Source of the DNA: Flavobacteriaceae bacterium NBU2973
Lineage (GTDB): Bacteria; Bacteroidota; Bacteroidia; Flavobacteriales; Flavobacteriaceae
Assembly: GCA_026162565.1 (NCBI GenBank)
Contig: JAOEIQ010000001.1
Location: 186,001 to 250,000, forward strand
Direction: 5' to 3'
Length of the DNA: 64,000 bases
Shown in pieces: positions 18,581-26,842 of the stretch. The notes under the pieces were generated by a model. That model was not told the origin of the DNA. It was given only the letters and a program-made list of their open reading frames with translations, and did not search any database. The translations under genes and the position numbers were made by a program. Positions within the stretch are counted from its first letter, which is position 1; each line of letters begins with the position of its first letter.

Positions 18581-19825
18581 CTAATGAGTCATTGTTTCTT
18601 GCTCGTATTTATAAAACAAGAAAATAAAAAAGCTTAAAAAAGCTGTTCCATGGTGTCTTACTAAAAAGGATTCGAATAGACAGGTTATGGTTACACATAA
18701 AACACAATAGAATAGATACGATTTATTTTTGTAGCCATATCTAATAAGTGTAAGGATGATTAGTAAAAAACTTATAAATCCTAAAACACCTGTTTTAATA
18801 TAATCTTCTAGATATTGATTGTGAGCATTAAATTTTTCTTTAATTCCTGCAATAAAATTCAATTTTTTATACTCTTGTTCTAAAGTGGATAAGTAATCTC
18901 CTGTGCCAACTCCAAACACAGGATTCTTCTTTATTATTTTAAGAGAAGCAAGGTTAATCATAACACGTTGCTCAAAGGTGTTTTTTACAAAAGTGATACT
19001 GTTTTTTGTTTTTATGATATCGAGATCTAAATCTGTAGTTTTAATTAAAATATCCGCTTTTTTTCTTAATTCTGGTGAACTGTAAAATCCAATAACACTT
19101 ATAGATAGTCCTAGCGCAACAATTGATAATTTAATCCCTAAATTATAATGATTAAAGTGTTTAATAAAGAAGATGATTAAACAAAACACAAGTATTAATA
19201 AACTTGAACGACTAGATAATATTAAAAGAAAAGCAAGAAGTAATACTGCTAAAAGACTATTAACGATTATATGTGTTTTATTATATAATTGATGCGTTAT
19301 TATCATGATAGCTATCACTAACAACACTCCTATATAGTGCTGACTTATACCAATTTTTTCTAAAGCAAAATGTACTGTTTCTCCAATAGGTCTATCTAAA
19401 ATATAAAACTGATAAAACAGTATATAGAAGATTGTGTATACTAAAGAGAATTTTAAAACATTAAATAATTTTATATAGTAAGATGCCTCAAGTTTTTCAG
19501 ACATAATAATCAAAGGAAGCACCACTAAGGGCGAGAGTCTTGTAATTATGTTTAATCCTCTAGATATATCATCTGTATAAGTAAGCCCAATACATTGAAT
19601 AATAAAGTAAAAAAAGAAAAGGTAGATGAGTTTGTTAGCTCTTACTTTACGAATTTTACTAATAATGTTATCGTGAGTATCTATAAAGAAAAAAAGGGCC
19701 AAAGCTATAATAACTCTAGAGTTCCAATTAAATGTAGTTGGAAACGACAGAATAAACAACGCTAACAAAATAAAATATATTTGCTGTCTGTGTATTCTAG
19801 ATATGTGCTGTCTTAAACTACTCAT
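18581..19825 (-). CDS. O-antigen ligase (WaaL/Wzy_C family)
   Basis: A 414-residue membrane protein with about 11-12 transmembrane segments. The large periplasmic loop holds NPVFGVGTGDYLSTLEQEY and then NAHNQYLEDYIKTGVLGFI, the His-containing signature of WaaL-type ligases and related Wzy_C polymerases. It most likely transfers the finished glycan from undecaprenyl diphosphate to lipid A core, or to protein in a PglL-like role. Family membership is firm but the acceptor is not. I use the ATG at 19825 (MSSLRQHISRIH), overlapping the upstream gene by 8 bases, rather than the TTG nine codons earlier. Confidence 0.82.
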   Translation of the reverse strand: MSSLRQHISRIHRQQIYFILLALFILSFPTTFNWNSRVIIALALFFFIDTHDNIISKIRKVRANKLIYLFFFYFIIQCIGLTYTDDISRGLNIITRLSPLVVLPLIIMSEKLEASYYIKLFNVLKFSLVYTIFYILFYQFYILDRPIGETVHFALEKIGISQHYIGVLLVIAIMIITHQLYNKTHIIVNSLLAVLLLAFLLILSSRSSLLILVFCLIIFFIKHFNHYNLGIKLSIVALGLSISVIGFYSSPELRKKADILIKTTDLDLDIIKTKNSITFVKNTFEQRVMINLASLKIIKKNPVFGVGTGDYLSTLEQEYKKLNFIAGIKEKFNAHNQYLEDYIKTGVLGFISFLLIILTLIRYGYKNKSYLFYCVLCVTITCLFESFLVRHHGTAFLSFFIFLFYKYEQETMTH

Positions 19826-20864
19826 TTTGGGTTTTAAAATGCCTAACGACAATATTTGTTAGGTCGTTAGGTAGCATTTTTATATTAGAATCATTGTTAA
19901 TTATCTGCAAATAATCAATAACTGTAGGTTCTCCTGAAGATCCTTCATCAAAATTCACTGTGTAATTTGCTTTAGAGTTACGGCAATCTATGGTTACGTT
20001 ACTAATTTTTGAATTGTTTAGTTTATTCATCCATAAAGCGGAAATAAATTTTAATTCTTCAGTTTCGGCATCTTCTAGTCCATTATTGTAGTTAATTGTT
20101 CCTAATCCAACTTTTTTAATGAGAAGTTTGTCTATAGAATTATTATTGCCTGTTATATAGACACCATGCCTGTCTGATTTTTCAATAATTGCTTCAGAGA
20201 TATTTATGTATTCTGGATTATTGTCCCATCCATGTATTTGCAAAGCAGCTACAGAGAATTTATAATACTCATCTCCAGATCCTAAATCTTCTACTATTAA
20301 TTTTTTAATGTTAAGGTGTTTTGTACCACCATAAATATTGCACCCTAGACTTCTTTTATTGTAGTTGTTTTTTAGCGTGTCTGATGCTATAATTAAAGTG
20401 TCTATTGAAATATTTTGAGACTTACGAGAAAAGAATTTGTTATACGTTTTTAGAGTGCCTAATAAATTTATGTTACGAGACTCTTTTCCCAATTCATCTT
20501 CAATAATTTGAATTTGCCCAGAAAAAGAAACATTATTAAAATGTATATTAACGTCTTCTCTTCCTTTTAAAATTAAATTAGTATTGTAATGTCCAGTAGG
20601 GAAAGTGATTTCTTGACCCGATTCTGCAAGGTCTAAAATAACATTAATTTTGTTTTTTTTATATTTTTGGTGATTACCAATTTCAATATTAGGAAAAATT
20701 CCATAACGTCTAACGTCTCCTAAAGAATAGCTAGAATCAATAACATACTCTGCCTCATTTATATTGTTTGAGTTATTTAATGGCGTTATTAGATTTTTAT
20801 TCTTCTCATCACATGAAAAAAATAATAATAAAACCAATACAATGTAGTTACTTTTGATAAACAT
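19818..20864 (-). CDS. Parallel beta-helix lipoprotein, copy 2
   Basis: A 348-residue lipoprotein with a short signal peptide ending in LFFSC (lipobox Cys18). It shares with the copy at 17479 the opening GDVRRYGIFP, the segment TKHLNIKKLIVEDLGSG, and SDRHGVYITG in place of SDRHGIYLTG. The same beta-helix build is expected throughout. The start overlaps the acyltransferase gene by 17 bases and the stop overlaps the ligase gene by 8, so it is embedded in the glycan operon. Likely a glycan-binding or glycan-modifying protein anchored in a membrane; the activity is unknown. Confidence 0.7.
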   Translation of the reverse strand: MFIKSNYIVLVLLLFFSCDEKNKNLITPLNNSNNINEAEYVIDSSYSLGDVRRYGIFPNIEIGNHQKYKKNKINVILDLAESGQEITFPTGHYNTNLILKGREDVNIHFNNVSFSGQIQIIEDELGKESRNINLLGTLKTYNKFFSRKSQNISIDTLIIASDTLKNNYNKRSLGCNIYGGTKHLNIKKLIVEDLGSGDEYYKFSVAALQIHGWDNNPEYINISEAIIEKSDRHGVYITGNNNSIDKLLIKKVGLGTINYNNGLEDAETEELKFISALWMNKLNNSKISNVTIDCRNSKANYTVNFDEGSSGEPTVIDYLQIINNDSNIKMLPNDLTNIVVRHFKTQNE

Positions 20865-21579
20865 CTTCGACTAGATTAGGTATATTAACCTTTTCGAGAG
20901 CGACTCTAACATCATCAATGTTTTTTTCAATGAATCTTAATTTTTGGCCTACATACATACCTGGTTCCAATAGGCTTTTTGAAATTGTAGAATTACTTCC
21001 AACTGTAATTCCTTTTTCTATAGTTACGCCAGCATTTACAATGCAATTAGAGCCAATGTAAACGTTGTTTTTAATATTTACCTCTCCATCTATTCTTATT
21101 CTACCATCTCCATGAGTATCATGTATATAACCATGAGTCCATACTTGGGAAGCAGCACCAGCAATAGTAGAAAAATTACCTATGGTTATATTTCTAGTTA
21201 AATCTATAGTATGCCTTGCAGTGATTTTAGCTAACTCGCCTAATTTTAAAACAGCATCTCCATAAGTTACACCCAAAGGTGCTCTTGAGATAATATTGGA
21301 GTTACCAATTGCTCCTCTAGCACAAAAATCCATTGCAAAAGGACCTTTTATTATGTTTAAATGACCTATATAAGCTCTTTTGGCAAGTTTAATTGAGTTA
21401 ATTTTTATAATGTTAAAGTGACCAATTTTAGTAAATTCATCTAAATTTAATGTGTTTACTAAAAGAATAGAAAATCCAATTTTAACAGACCAACTTACCT
21501 TATGACCTATCATTTTTAAAAATAATACAGCTATTTTACTCGGCAACAAACAAAAAAGAGCTGTTAATAGTCTTTTCAT
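20848..21579 (-). CDS. Left-handed beta-helix acyltransferase (243 aa)
   Basis: The protein has hexapeptide-repeat strands (VYIGSNCIVNAGVTIEKGITVGSNSTI) and a hydrophobic N-terminus (LLTALFCLLPSKIAVLFLKMIG). This pattern is that of membrane-associated O- or N-acyltransferases that decorate sugars, usually with acetyl from acetyl-CoA. The central part with THGYIHDTHGDGRI differs from typical WbbJ/CysE proteins, and the acceptor is unknown. Its N-terminal 60 residues match the remnant at 24292-24477, showing that a second copy once existed in this locus. It follows the next acyltransferase gene by one base. Confidence 0.75.
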   Translation of the reverse strand: MKRLLTALFCLLPSKIAVLFLKMIGHKVSWSVKIGFSILLVNTLNLDEFTKIGHFNIIKINSIKLAKRAYIGHLNIIKGPFAMDFCARGAIGNSNIISRAPLGVTYGDAVLKLGELAKITARHTIDLTRNITIGNFSTIAGAASQVWTHGYIHDTHGDGRIRIDGEVNIKNNVYIGSNCIVNAGVTIEKGITVGSNSTISKSLLEPGMYVGQKLRFIEKNIDDVRVALEKVNIPNLVEDVYQK

Positions 21580-21580
21580 A

Positions 21581-22087
21581 TTAATCGGCTTTTAAGTTTC
21601 TATTTCTTGCTCCAACAATTATAGCATTTTCAGGAACATCTTTAGTAATAACTGCACCAGCACCTATCAAGGCATTTTTATGTATGGTAACTCCTGCTAA
21701 AACTAATGCGTTCGCGGCTATCCAAACTCCATCTTCAATAACAATTGGTTTAGAATAATGTTTGTAAGGTGGAGGTTTTGATAAATCTAATGCAGCTGTC
21801 TCAACCATAACGCTACGTGAAAGAGTCACGTTATCGCCAATTTTTATGGGTGATTTAGCGCCTAAACAACTATTTGGCCCAATAGCAACACCATTACCAA
21901 TGGTAATGTTTTTTCCGTATTTAATTTCTGTACTATAGTGACAAACACTATTCCCAGAATTTGGAATTAAAGCTTTAAACCTAAAATGACTCCATATTCT
22001 AGAGTAAACCCAATATAATTTTATAAAAAAAAGTGCCATCCATTTTATGAGTAATAATTTTGATAGCCATCTTATAATTTTTTTCAT
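21581..22087 (-). CDS. Hexapeptide-repeat acetyltransferase (WbbJ/LbH type)
   Basis: A 168-residue protein with hexapeptide repeats: YGKNITIGNGVAIGPNS, IGDNVTLSRSVMVETA and IEDGVWIAANALVLAGVTI, ending in GAGAVITKDVPENAIIVG. The last part is the standard CoA-site and C-terminal turn of WbbJ/maltose-O-acetyltransferase-like enzymes. The N-terminus (residues 1-30) is hydrophobic. It probably O-acetylates a sugar of the glycan using acetyl-CoA. It overlaps the dioxygenase-like gene start by 4 bases. Confidence 0.85.
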   Translation of the reverse strand: MKKIIRWLSKLLLIKWMALFFIKLYWVYSRIWSHFRFKALIPNSGNSVCHYSTEIKYGKNITIGNGVAIGPNSCLGAKSPIKIGDNVTLSRSVMVETAALDLSKPPPYKHYSKPIVIEDGVWIAANALVLAGVTIHKNALIGAGAVITKDVPENAIIVGARNRNLKAD

Positions 22088-22944
22088 TGTAACAATAATC
22101 TGTTAATATAAGGATCATAATCGTGTTTGCCAATATCAATTGGCTGGTAATCTTCAATTCTAATTGGATTTAAAGAGTATTGAACTTGTAATAACAAGCG
22201 TTTGTCTTTCTCTGGAAGCAGCCCTTTGTGAAACCCATAAGTATCTACAATAAAAGAAGAGCCTTTTGGTGCTGTAAAGTATTTAATTTTGCTTTCTCCA
22301 AAAGCATTGATGATTTCAGAATCTTGATATCTTCTAATTTTCATTAGTTTTTCGCTAGAAGAAGAGCCTTCTACATAGACATGTGGTCCATTTTGCATTC
22401 CAACATCTGTAAGATATATAAATAGTTTACAAAATTTAAAGTCATCTACGTCTCTGTGAAACAATTGTGCTTGTTCTGCTTGTTCTTTTTCTGGTAAAGA
22501 CCACCACATATTAATATTACTTATGGTTGGTGTAGCCCCAAGAAAACTTTGTACCGCATTTAGCACATCTGTATTATTTGCAATATCTAAAATCTCTTTA
22601 ATTGATGATAGATCAGCTCTTTTGTAATTTGCAACGTGAACCTCTTTAGGTGTTTCGGAAAATTTAAAGGTTCCTAAATCTTTTCTAAAAGGATCATAAC
22701 ACTTAAAATCTGAAACTTTAGTTATCAAGTTTGAAACTTCTTCTTCAGATAGTAAAACTCCTAAATCAGTATATCCTTTAGAATCAAGCTCATTTTTATC
22801 TATCATAAGAGGCTTTCCAATTTTAGGGATAATTTCTTTCGTCCCTATTTGAGAGGCTCTTTTTTTAATAAAATAATCTCTAACTTTTTTTGATCTAGTA
22901 GATCTCATTAAATGAAATTTCACTTTATTAATTAATTTTTCCAT
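22084..22944 (-). CDS. Phytanoyl-CoA dioxygenase (PhyH) family protein
   Basis: A 286-residue Fe(II)/2-oxoglutarate-dependent oxygenase-like protein. The metal triad is readable as His163 and Asp165 in FHRDVDDF, and His239 in DTYGFHKG. Arg249 in KDKRLLLQ is the expected 2-oxoglutarate ligand. PhyH-family enzymes hydroxylate small molecules or lipids. In a glycan locus the substrate may be a sugar, a lipid carrier or a glycan substituent, but nothing in the sequence tells which. It sits between a polymerase-like gene (2-base gap) and an acetyltransferase gene (4-base overlap). Confidence 0.8.
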   Translation of the reverse strand: MEKLINKVKFHLMRSTRSKKVRDYFIKKRASQIGTKEIIPKIGKPLMIDKNELDSKGYTDLGVLLSEEEVSNLITKVSDFKCYDPFRKDLGTFKFSETPKEVHVANYKRADLSSIKEILDIANNTDVLNAVQSFLGATPTISNINMWWSLPEKEQAEQAQLFHRDVDDFKFCKLFIYLTDVGMQNGPHVYVEGSSSSEKLMKIRRYQDSEIINAFGESKIKYFTAPKGSSFIVDTYGFHKGLLPEKDKRLLLQVQYSLNPIRIEDYQPIDIGKHDYDPYINRLLLQ

Positions 22945-22946
22945 AT

Positions 22947-24269
22947 TTACGATGAAGGCTTTAAAATTCTAACAAACTGTTTCTTATTATTTTTATTAGA
23001 AATGATGATTTTTCCTGAAAGCAAGGTATAAATTATAGCAAACAATACAAAAGATGTCAAAGTATATATTCCTTGCGCTCCACTGATAAAATTAATTACT
23101 GGCATGAAAAAATTAATAATCAAAAAATAAAATAACAGAGGTACAAATTGAAATCTTCCTAGTAAAACTTTATTATAAGTGCTTTTTTGATAAGCCCCAA
23201 AGAAAAACATAAATACCAAAGATACCCAACCAAAATCTATAAAAATAGGACCAAAAAAAGTAGTGTAAATTCCTGTTCTAGGTGGACTCTCTTGGATTTT
23301 TTCTAAATCAATATTAGTTCTAAATATAATGTTACTAAATTTAGCAAAGACATTAAAAGTGAAAGCTCCATAATGATGATTTGAATCATAATTATGATAT
23401 AAATAACCAAATTCATAAGCACCATGTAAATAGTATTGAACAAAATTTATTATTCCTAGATGAGCAGATTGATAAGTTTTATTTTTACTATTTATAATAG
23501 AAGATTTAGTTGATTCTGTTGGCTCCACTGTGAAATTATAATTTGCTCTTGTTAAAATGTGTTTTATTGAAAGAGTATCAGATTTCGTGAAATCTGTAGT
23601 TCTAGTAATAAATAAATTAACCGAATAAATACCTAAAAAGGCAAAGATCGTTGTTAATATGATAATTTTTTTTAATGAGAGTTTTAGCTTTTTGAAGAAA
23701 AATAAATAAAGTCCAAAAAGAATAATTAAAATAAATAATCCCGAACGCGAGCCCAGTATAATAAATTCAAATGAAGCAGAGAAAAATAAAAAGATACTTA
23801 TAAAGAGTAAGCCTTTTCTTTTGAGTTGTAAATGATAGTATATAAATAATGGCAAAAAGCTAAAAGGGTTAGTAATAGCTGAAATTATACTAATAATTGA
23901 AGGTCCTGATTTAGACAATAGAACCCTATTTTCTGACATTGTATTAGAAAAAGAAGTGTCTCTCAAATAAAATTTATCAAATATTTTTAAAAAAAAACCT
24001 ATTAATGCAATAGCGATTATTACATACATAATTTTTTTGAGAATTTTAGCTTCTGTAGTATAGCGTAAAAAAGATTTACTAGAGACTGTTTTTATTGAAG
24101 TAAGTCCTAATAAAAAAAATAAGTAATTTAAAAAAATAAATAAAACAGGGAGAAAAGTAAGGTTATATTTAACTTTAAGCGGGAAAAATAAAAAAAGTAA
24201 CAGCCAAAATAATAAGCCTGTTAAAGTAACTCTTATTGGGTTGTATTTTCTTATAAAATTAATATTCAT
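22947..24269 (-). CDS. Wzy-like O-antigen polymerase, copy 2
   Basis: A 440-residue membrane protein with about 12 hydrophobic segments and a long hydrophilic loop in the second half. The C-terminal region PPRTGIYTTFFGPIFIDFGW through LLFYFLIINFFMPVINF aligns with the protein at 14811-16076 (PRT, FG, IDF.W, MF.FG..QK and YFLIIN are shared). Two paralogous Wzy-like proteins with one flippase in a single locus is unusual. They may form different linkages or serve different glycans. Function is inferred from topology and context. Confidence 0.68.
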   Translation of the reverse strand: MNINFIRKYNPIRVTLTGLLFWLLLFLFFPLKVKYNLTFLPVLFIFLNYLFFLLGLTSIKTVSSKSFLRYTTEAKILKKIMYVIIAIALIGFFLKIFDKFYLRDTSFSNTMSENRVLLSKSGPSIISIISAITNPFSFLPLFIYYHLQLKRKGLLFISIFLFFSASFEFIILGSRSGLFILIILFGLYLFFFKKLKLSLKKIIILTTIFAFLGIYSVNLFITRTTDFTKSDTLSIKHILTRANYNFTVEPTESTKSSIINSKNKTYQSAHLGIINFVQYYLHGAYEFGYLYHNYDSNHHYGAFTFNVFAKFSNIIFRTNIDLEKIQESPPRTGIYTTFFGPIFIDFGWVSLVFMFFFGAYQKSTYNKVLLGRFQFVPLLFYFLIINFFMPVINFISGAQGIYTLTSFVLFAIIYTLLSGKIIISNKNNKKQFVRILKPSS

Positions 24270-24291
24270 AAAAAAGATTATTCTTAACGTT

Positions 24292-24477
24292 TTATACCAA
24301 TATTAAATTAAAATGCCCTATAACGACATTATCCTCAAGGTATAATGAGTCACAGTGGATTAAGTTAAAACCAATTTTGGTGTTTTTACCAACTTTGTGC
24401 CCTAATAATTTAAGTAAAGACCTTAAAAGAAAACTAGGTAAAAAAAGTATAATTAATGTAGTTAAAATATTTTTCAA
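24292..24477 (-). pseudogene. Truncated acyltransferase remnant
   Basis: A 61-codon open frame from a TTG codon, resembling the first 60 residues of the 243-residue acyltransferase at 20848: LLKLLGHKVGKNTKIGFNLI here versus FLKMIGHKVSWSVKIGFSIL there, then VVIGHFNLI versus TKIGHFNII. The frame stops before any hexapeptide repeat and the next gene starts 22 bases later, so about three quarters of the protein is gone. It is best read as a decayed copy left by a duplication or deletion. A short functional membrane peptide is possible but unlikely. Confidence 0.7.
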
Positions 24478-24486
24478 AATATCTTT

Positions 24487-25794
24487 CTATCTTAAAATAT
24501 CATTAAACGCCTCTGTCAATAATTCTATGTTTTTATTAGACATACAATTAGAATCTGTATAAGGATCAGATATAACACCTTTATAACTAGTTTTGTTTAA
24601 AATGTTAATGAAATTAATTTTATCACCTATAGTAAGATTGATATGGTTTTTAGATTTGACCTGATTAACAACTTCATTTAATTGATTGTTTATATCATCT
24701 ATAAAGATACAATTTTTAGCTTGATTGTTTATAGTTTTTATAAGAGTTGCCACAGGTTTATTGCTTAATACACACTCAATCGCTATAGTTCCTGTAACTG
24801 TTATTACCAAATCTACTTTAGGGAGTACATTATCCATTTTGGAACCATGTAGTAAATGTTTGATTTTTGAGTTGTTTTTAACCAAATCTAATAATTCTGG
24901 TGTTAATTCATATTTAGATTTAGGGTTAGGTTTAACATATAATACCTCATCATCTTTCAAAGCGTTAGCCAATAATTTAATAAGCTCTGTTTGGTCTCTA
25001 TGTTTGCGCCCCCAGACATCTATATTAGCTTCAGGTTGCATTTGAAGAGGATATAATATTTTAAACTTATTGTCTTCAGAAACAGTTTCAAAAGCATTTT
25101 CGTCCCACTTAATTATATTATACTTTTTATCCTTTTCAATCTTGTATTTTACAATTGGATTTGGTGTGTTATAAACTTCCCCTTCAGCATAGGAGTATAT
25201 TTTTTTTACTTGATCTTTAAGAATATCTATTTTAGAAATTGGAGCAGCTTTCATATAATCTGGCGCAACTTTTCTATAAATAATTTGATCTATAACTTGT
25301 TTTGCGTCCTCATTATTAAGAGTTTCCCCACTTCCTTTGTATGGTATAAGTGAATCGTATTGATAAAATGAAAAGCGACCTATTGGATAACGACAAGTAG
25401 AAGGATTTAAATATAAAATTCCTTGTTGCTTACAATTAGTAATTGTTAATAGTTCATGGAAAGCTGTTGATTCTCCAAAAACTACATCAGGTTTAACTTG
25501 TTCTAAAATTTTTCTTATCTCATTATTATAATAATAGAAGTAAGTTTTGTCAACTTTTTTAAAATGGTTTTGTTGCCTATCACTTTTAATAATATCTTCA
25601 ACAAAAGGATCTTTAGTATATCCGTTTATTCTGTTTTTTGGATATTTTATTATATGAAAAGTATTATTGTTTTTAGGCAAAAATTGTTTGTTTTGAACAA
25701 TCCAATGAATAGTATAGCCGTTTGAGCTTAAATTATTAGCTATAGCCTCAAAAAAATACGTTTTATGTCTATTCTCAACAAAAAGTAATGTCAT
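24487..25794 (-). CDS. Capsule-type GT-B glycosyltransferase, candidate pseudaminic acid transferase
   Basis: A 435-residue protein with a GT-B-like plan. The N-terminal half starts TLLFVENRHKTYFFEAIANNL and the C-terminal half has DLVITVTGTIAIECVLSNKPVAT. The GT-x-x-x-E segment is typical of capsule polysaccharide synthesis proteins of the KpsC/KpsS type. It lies directly after the pse genes (1-base gap to pseI), so it is my candidate for the enzyme that uses the CMP-activated nonulosonate. That assignment is position-based only. The truncated acyltransferase follows 9 bases later. Confidence 0.6.
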   Translation of the reverse strand: MTLLFVENRHKTYFFEAIANNLSSNGYTIHWIVQNKQFLPKNNNTFHIIKYPKNRINGYTKDPFVEDIIKSDRQQNHFKKVDKTYFYYYNNEIRKILEQVKPDVVFGESTAFHELLTITNCKQQGILYLNPSTCRYPIGRFSFYQYDSLIPYKGSGETLNNEDAKQVIDQIIYRKVAPDYMKAAPISKIDILKDQVKKIYSYAEGEVYNTPNPIVKYKIEKDKKYNIIKWDENAFETVSEDNKFKILYPLQMQPEANIDVWGRKHRDQTELIKLLANALKDDEVLYVKPNPKSKYELTPELLDLVKNNSKIKHLLHGSKMDNVLPKVDLVITVTGTIAIECVLSNKPVATLIKTINNQAKNCIFIDDINNQLNEVVNQVKSKNHINLTIGDKINFINILNKTSYKGVISDPYTDSNCMSNKNIELLTEAFNDILR

Positions 25795-25795
25795 T

Positions 25796-26842
25796 CTATA
25801 AGCCTTCGATCATTTCTAGGGTTAATGGTTCGCCTCTTTCTATATTAGATATAAACTTCTTTCCGAGTATTTTATTGTAATACTTTGGATGTAACCCATA
25901 ACCAGGTCTAATTGAACGAATGTTTTCTTTGGTTAAAATATCTCCTTTTTTTACATCCTCGACAACAAAAAGCGATCTAGCAAATTTTCTATTTTTCTTT
26001 ACTTTTTCAGAAATATCATACGATACTTTCCCTAAAAGTTTTTCAGTGTCTCTAACTTTAGACACCATTTCAGTAAATTCTGTCACATCGAGAGAAAAAT
26101 CAGCATCTGGCCCTCCAACAGATTTATCTAAAATAAAATGTTTTTCAATAATTCTAGCTCCTAATGTTACAGCTATTGTTGGAGCTAACGAACCATATGT
26201 ATGATCACTAAAACCTACTTCAACACCAAATCTGTTTTTTAAATCTGGAATTGTATTAAGGTTCGCTAAATCTAATGGTGCTGGATAAGAAGATGTACAC
26301 TTTAAAAGAATAATATCAGTATTACCTACTTTTTTACAAGTTTCAACAGCTAAATTAATATCCTCTTCTTCTGCAATTCCAGTAGACATGATTATAGGTT
26401 TGCCTTTTGAAGCTGCATACTCTATTAATGGTATGTCTTGAATCTCAAAAGAGGCAATCTTATAAGCTGGAACATTTAATGATTCTAAAAAATCTACAGC
26501 TGTAAAATCAAATGGTGAAGAAAAACAGATTAAACCTTCTTCTTCGGCAACCTCAAAAAGTTTTTTATGCCATTCCCAAGGAGTGTAAGCTTCTCCATAT
26601 AATTCATGGAGTGATTTACCATCCCATAAGGTTCCTCCGTCAATTTTAAAATAATCCTTATCGCAATCTATAGTTAATGTGTCTGGAGTATACGTTTGAA
26701 GTTTTATAGCGTCTGCACCTGTTCGTTTTGCTGCTCTAATAGTTTCTATTGCTACCTCTAAATCGCCATTATGATTCGCTGATAATTCTGCAATTATAAA
26801 ACACGGATTATCTCCGCCTATAGTTTTATTTCCTATTTTCAT
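25796..26842 (-). CDS. pseI: Pseudaminic acid synthase (NeuB family)
   Basis: A 348-residue enzyme condensing phosphoenolpyruvate with the 6-deoxy-AltdiNAc-type hexose to give the nine-carbon acid. NeuB motifs are present: FIIAELSANHNGD near the start, DAIKLQTYTPDTLT, IMSTGIA, LLKCTSSYPAP and GFSDHT. The C-terminal antifreeze-like (SAF) domain has IRPGYGLHPKYYNKILGKK. YFKIDGGTLWDGKSLHELY favours the PseI rather than the NeuB or LegI branch. I use the ATG at 26842, overlapping pseG by 17 bases, instead of the TTG at 26866. Confidence 0.9.
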   Translation of the reverse strand: MKIGNKTIGGDNPCFIIAELSANHNGDLEVAIETIRAAKRTGADAIKLQTYTPDTLTIDCDKDYFKIDGGTLWDGKSLHELYGEAYTPWEWHKKLFEVAEEEGLICFSSPFDFTAVDFLESLNVPAYKIASFEIQDIPLIEYAASKGKPIIMSTGIAEEEDINLAVETCKKVGNTDIILLKCTSSYPAPLDLANLNTIPDLKNRFGVEVGFSDHTYGSLAPTIAVTLGARIIEKHFILDKSVGGPDADFSLDVTEFTEMVSKVRDTEKLLGKVSYDISEKVKKNRKFARSLFVVEDVKKGDILTKENIRSIRPGYGLHPKYYNKILGKKFISNIERGEPLTLEMIEGL

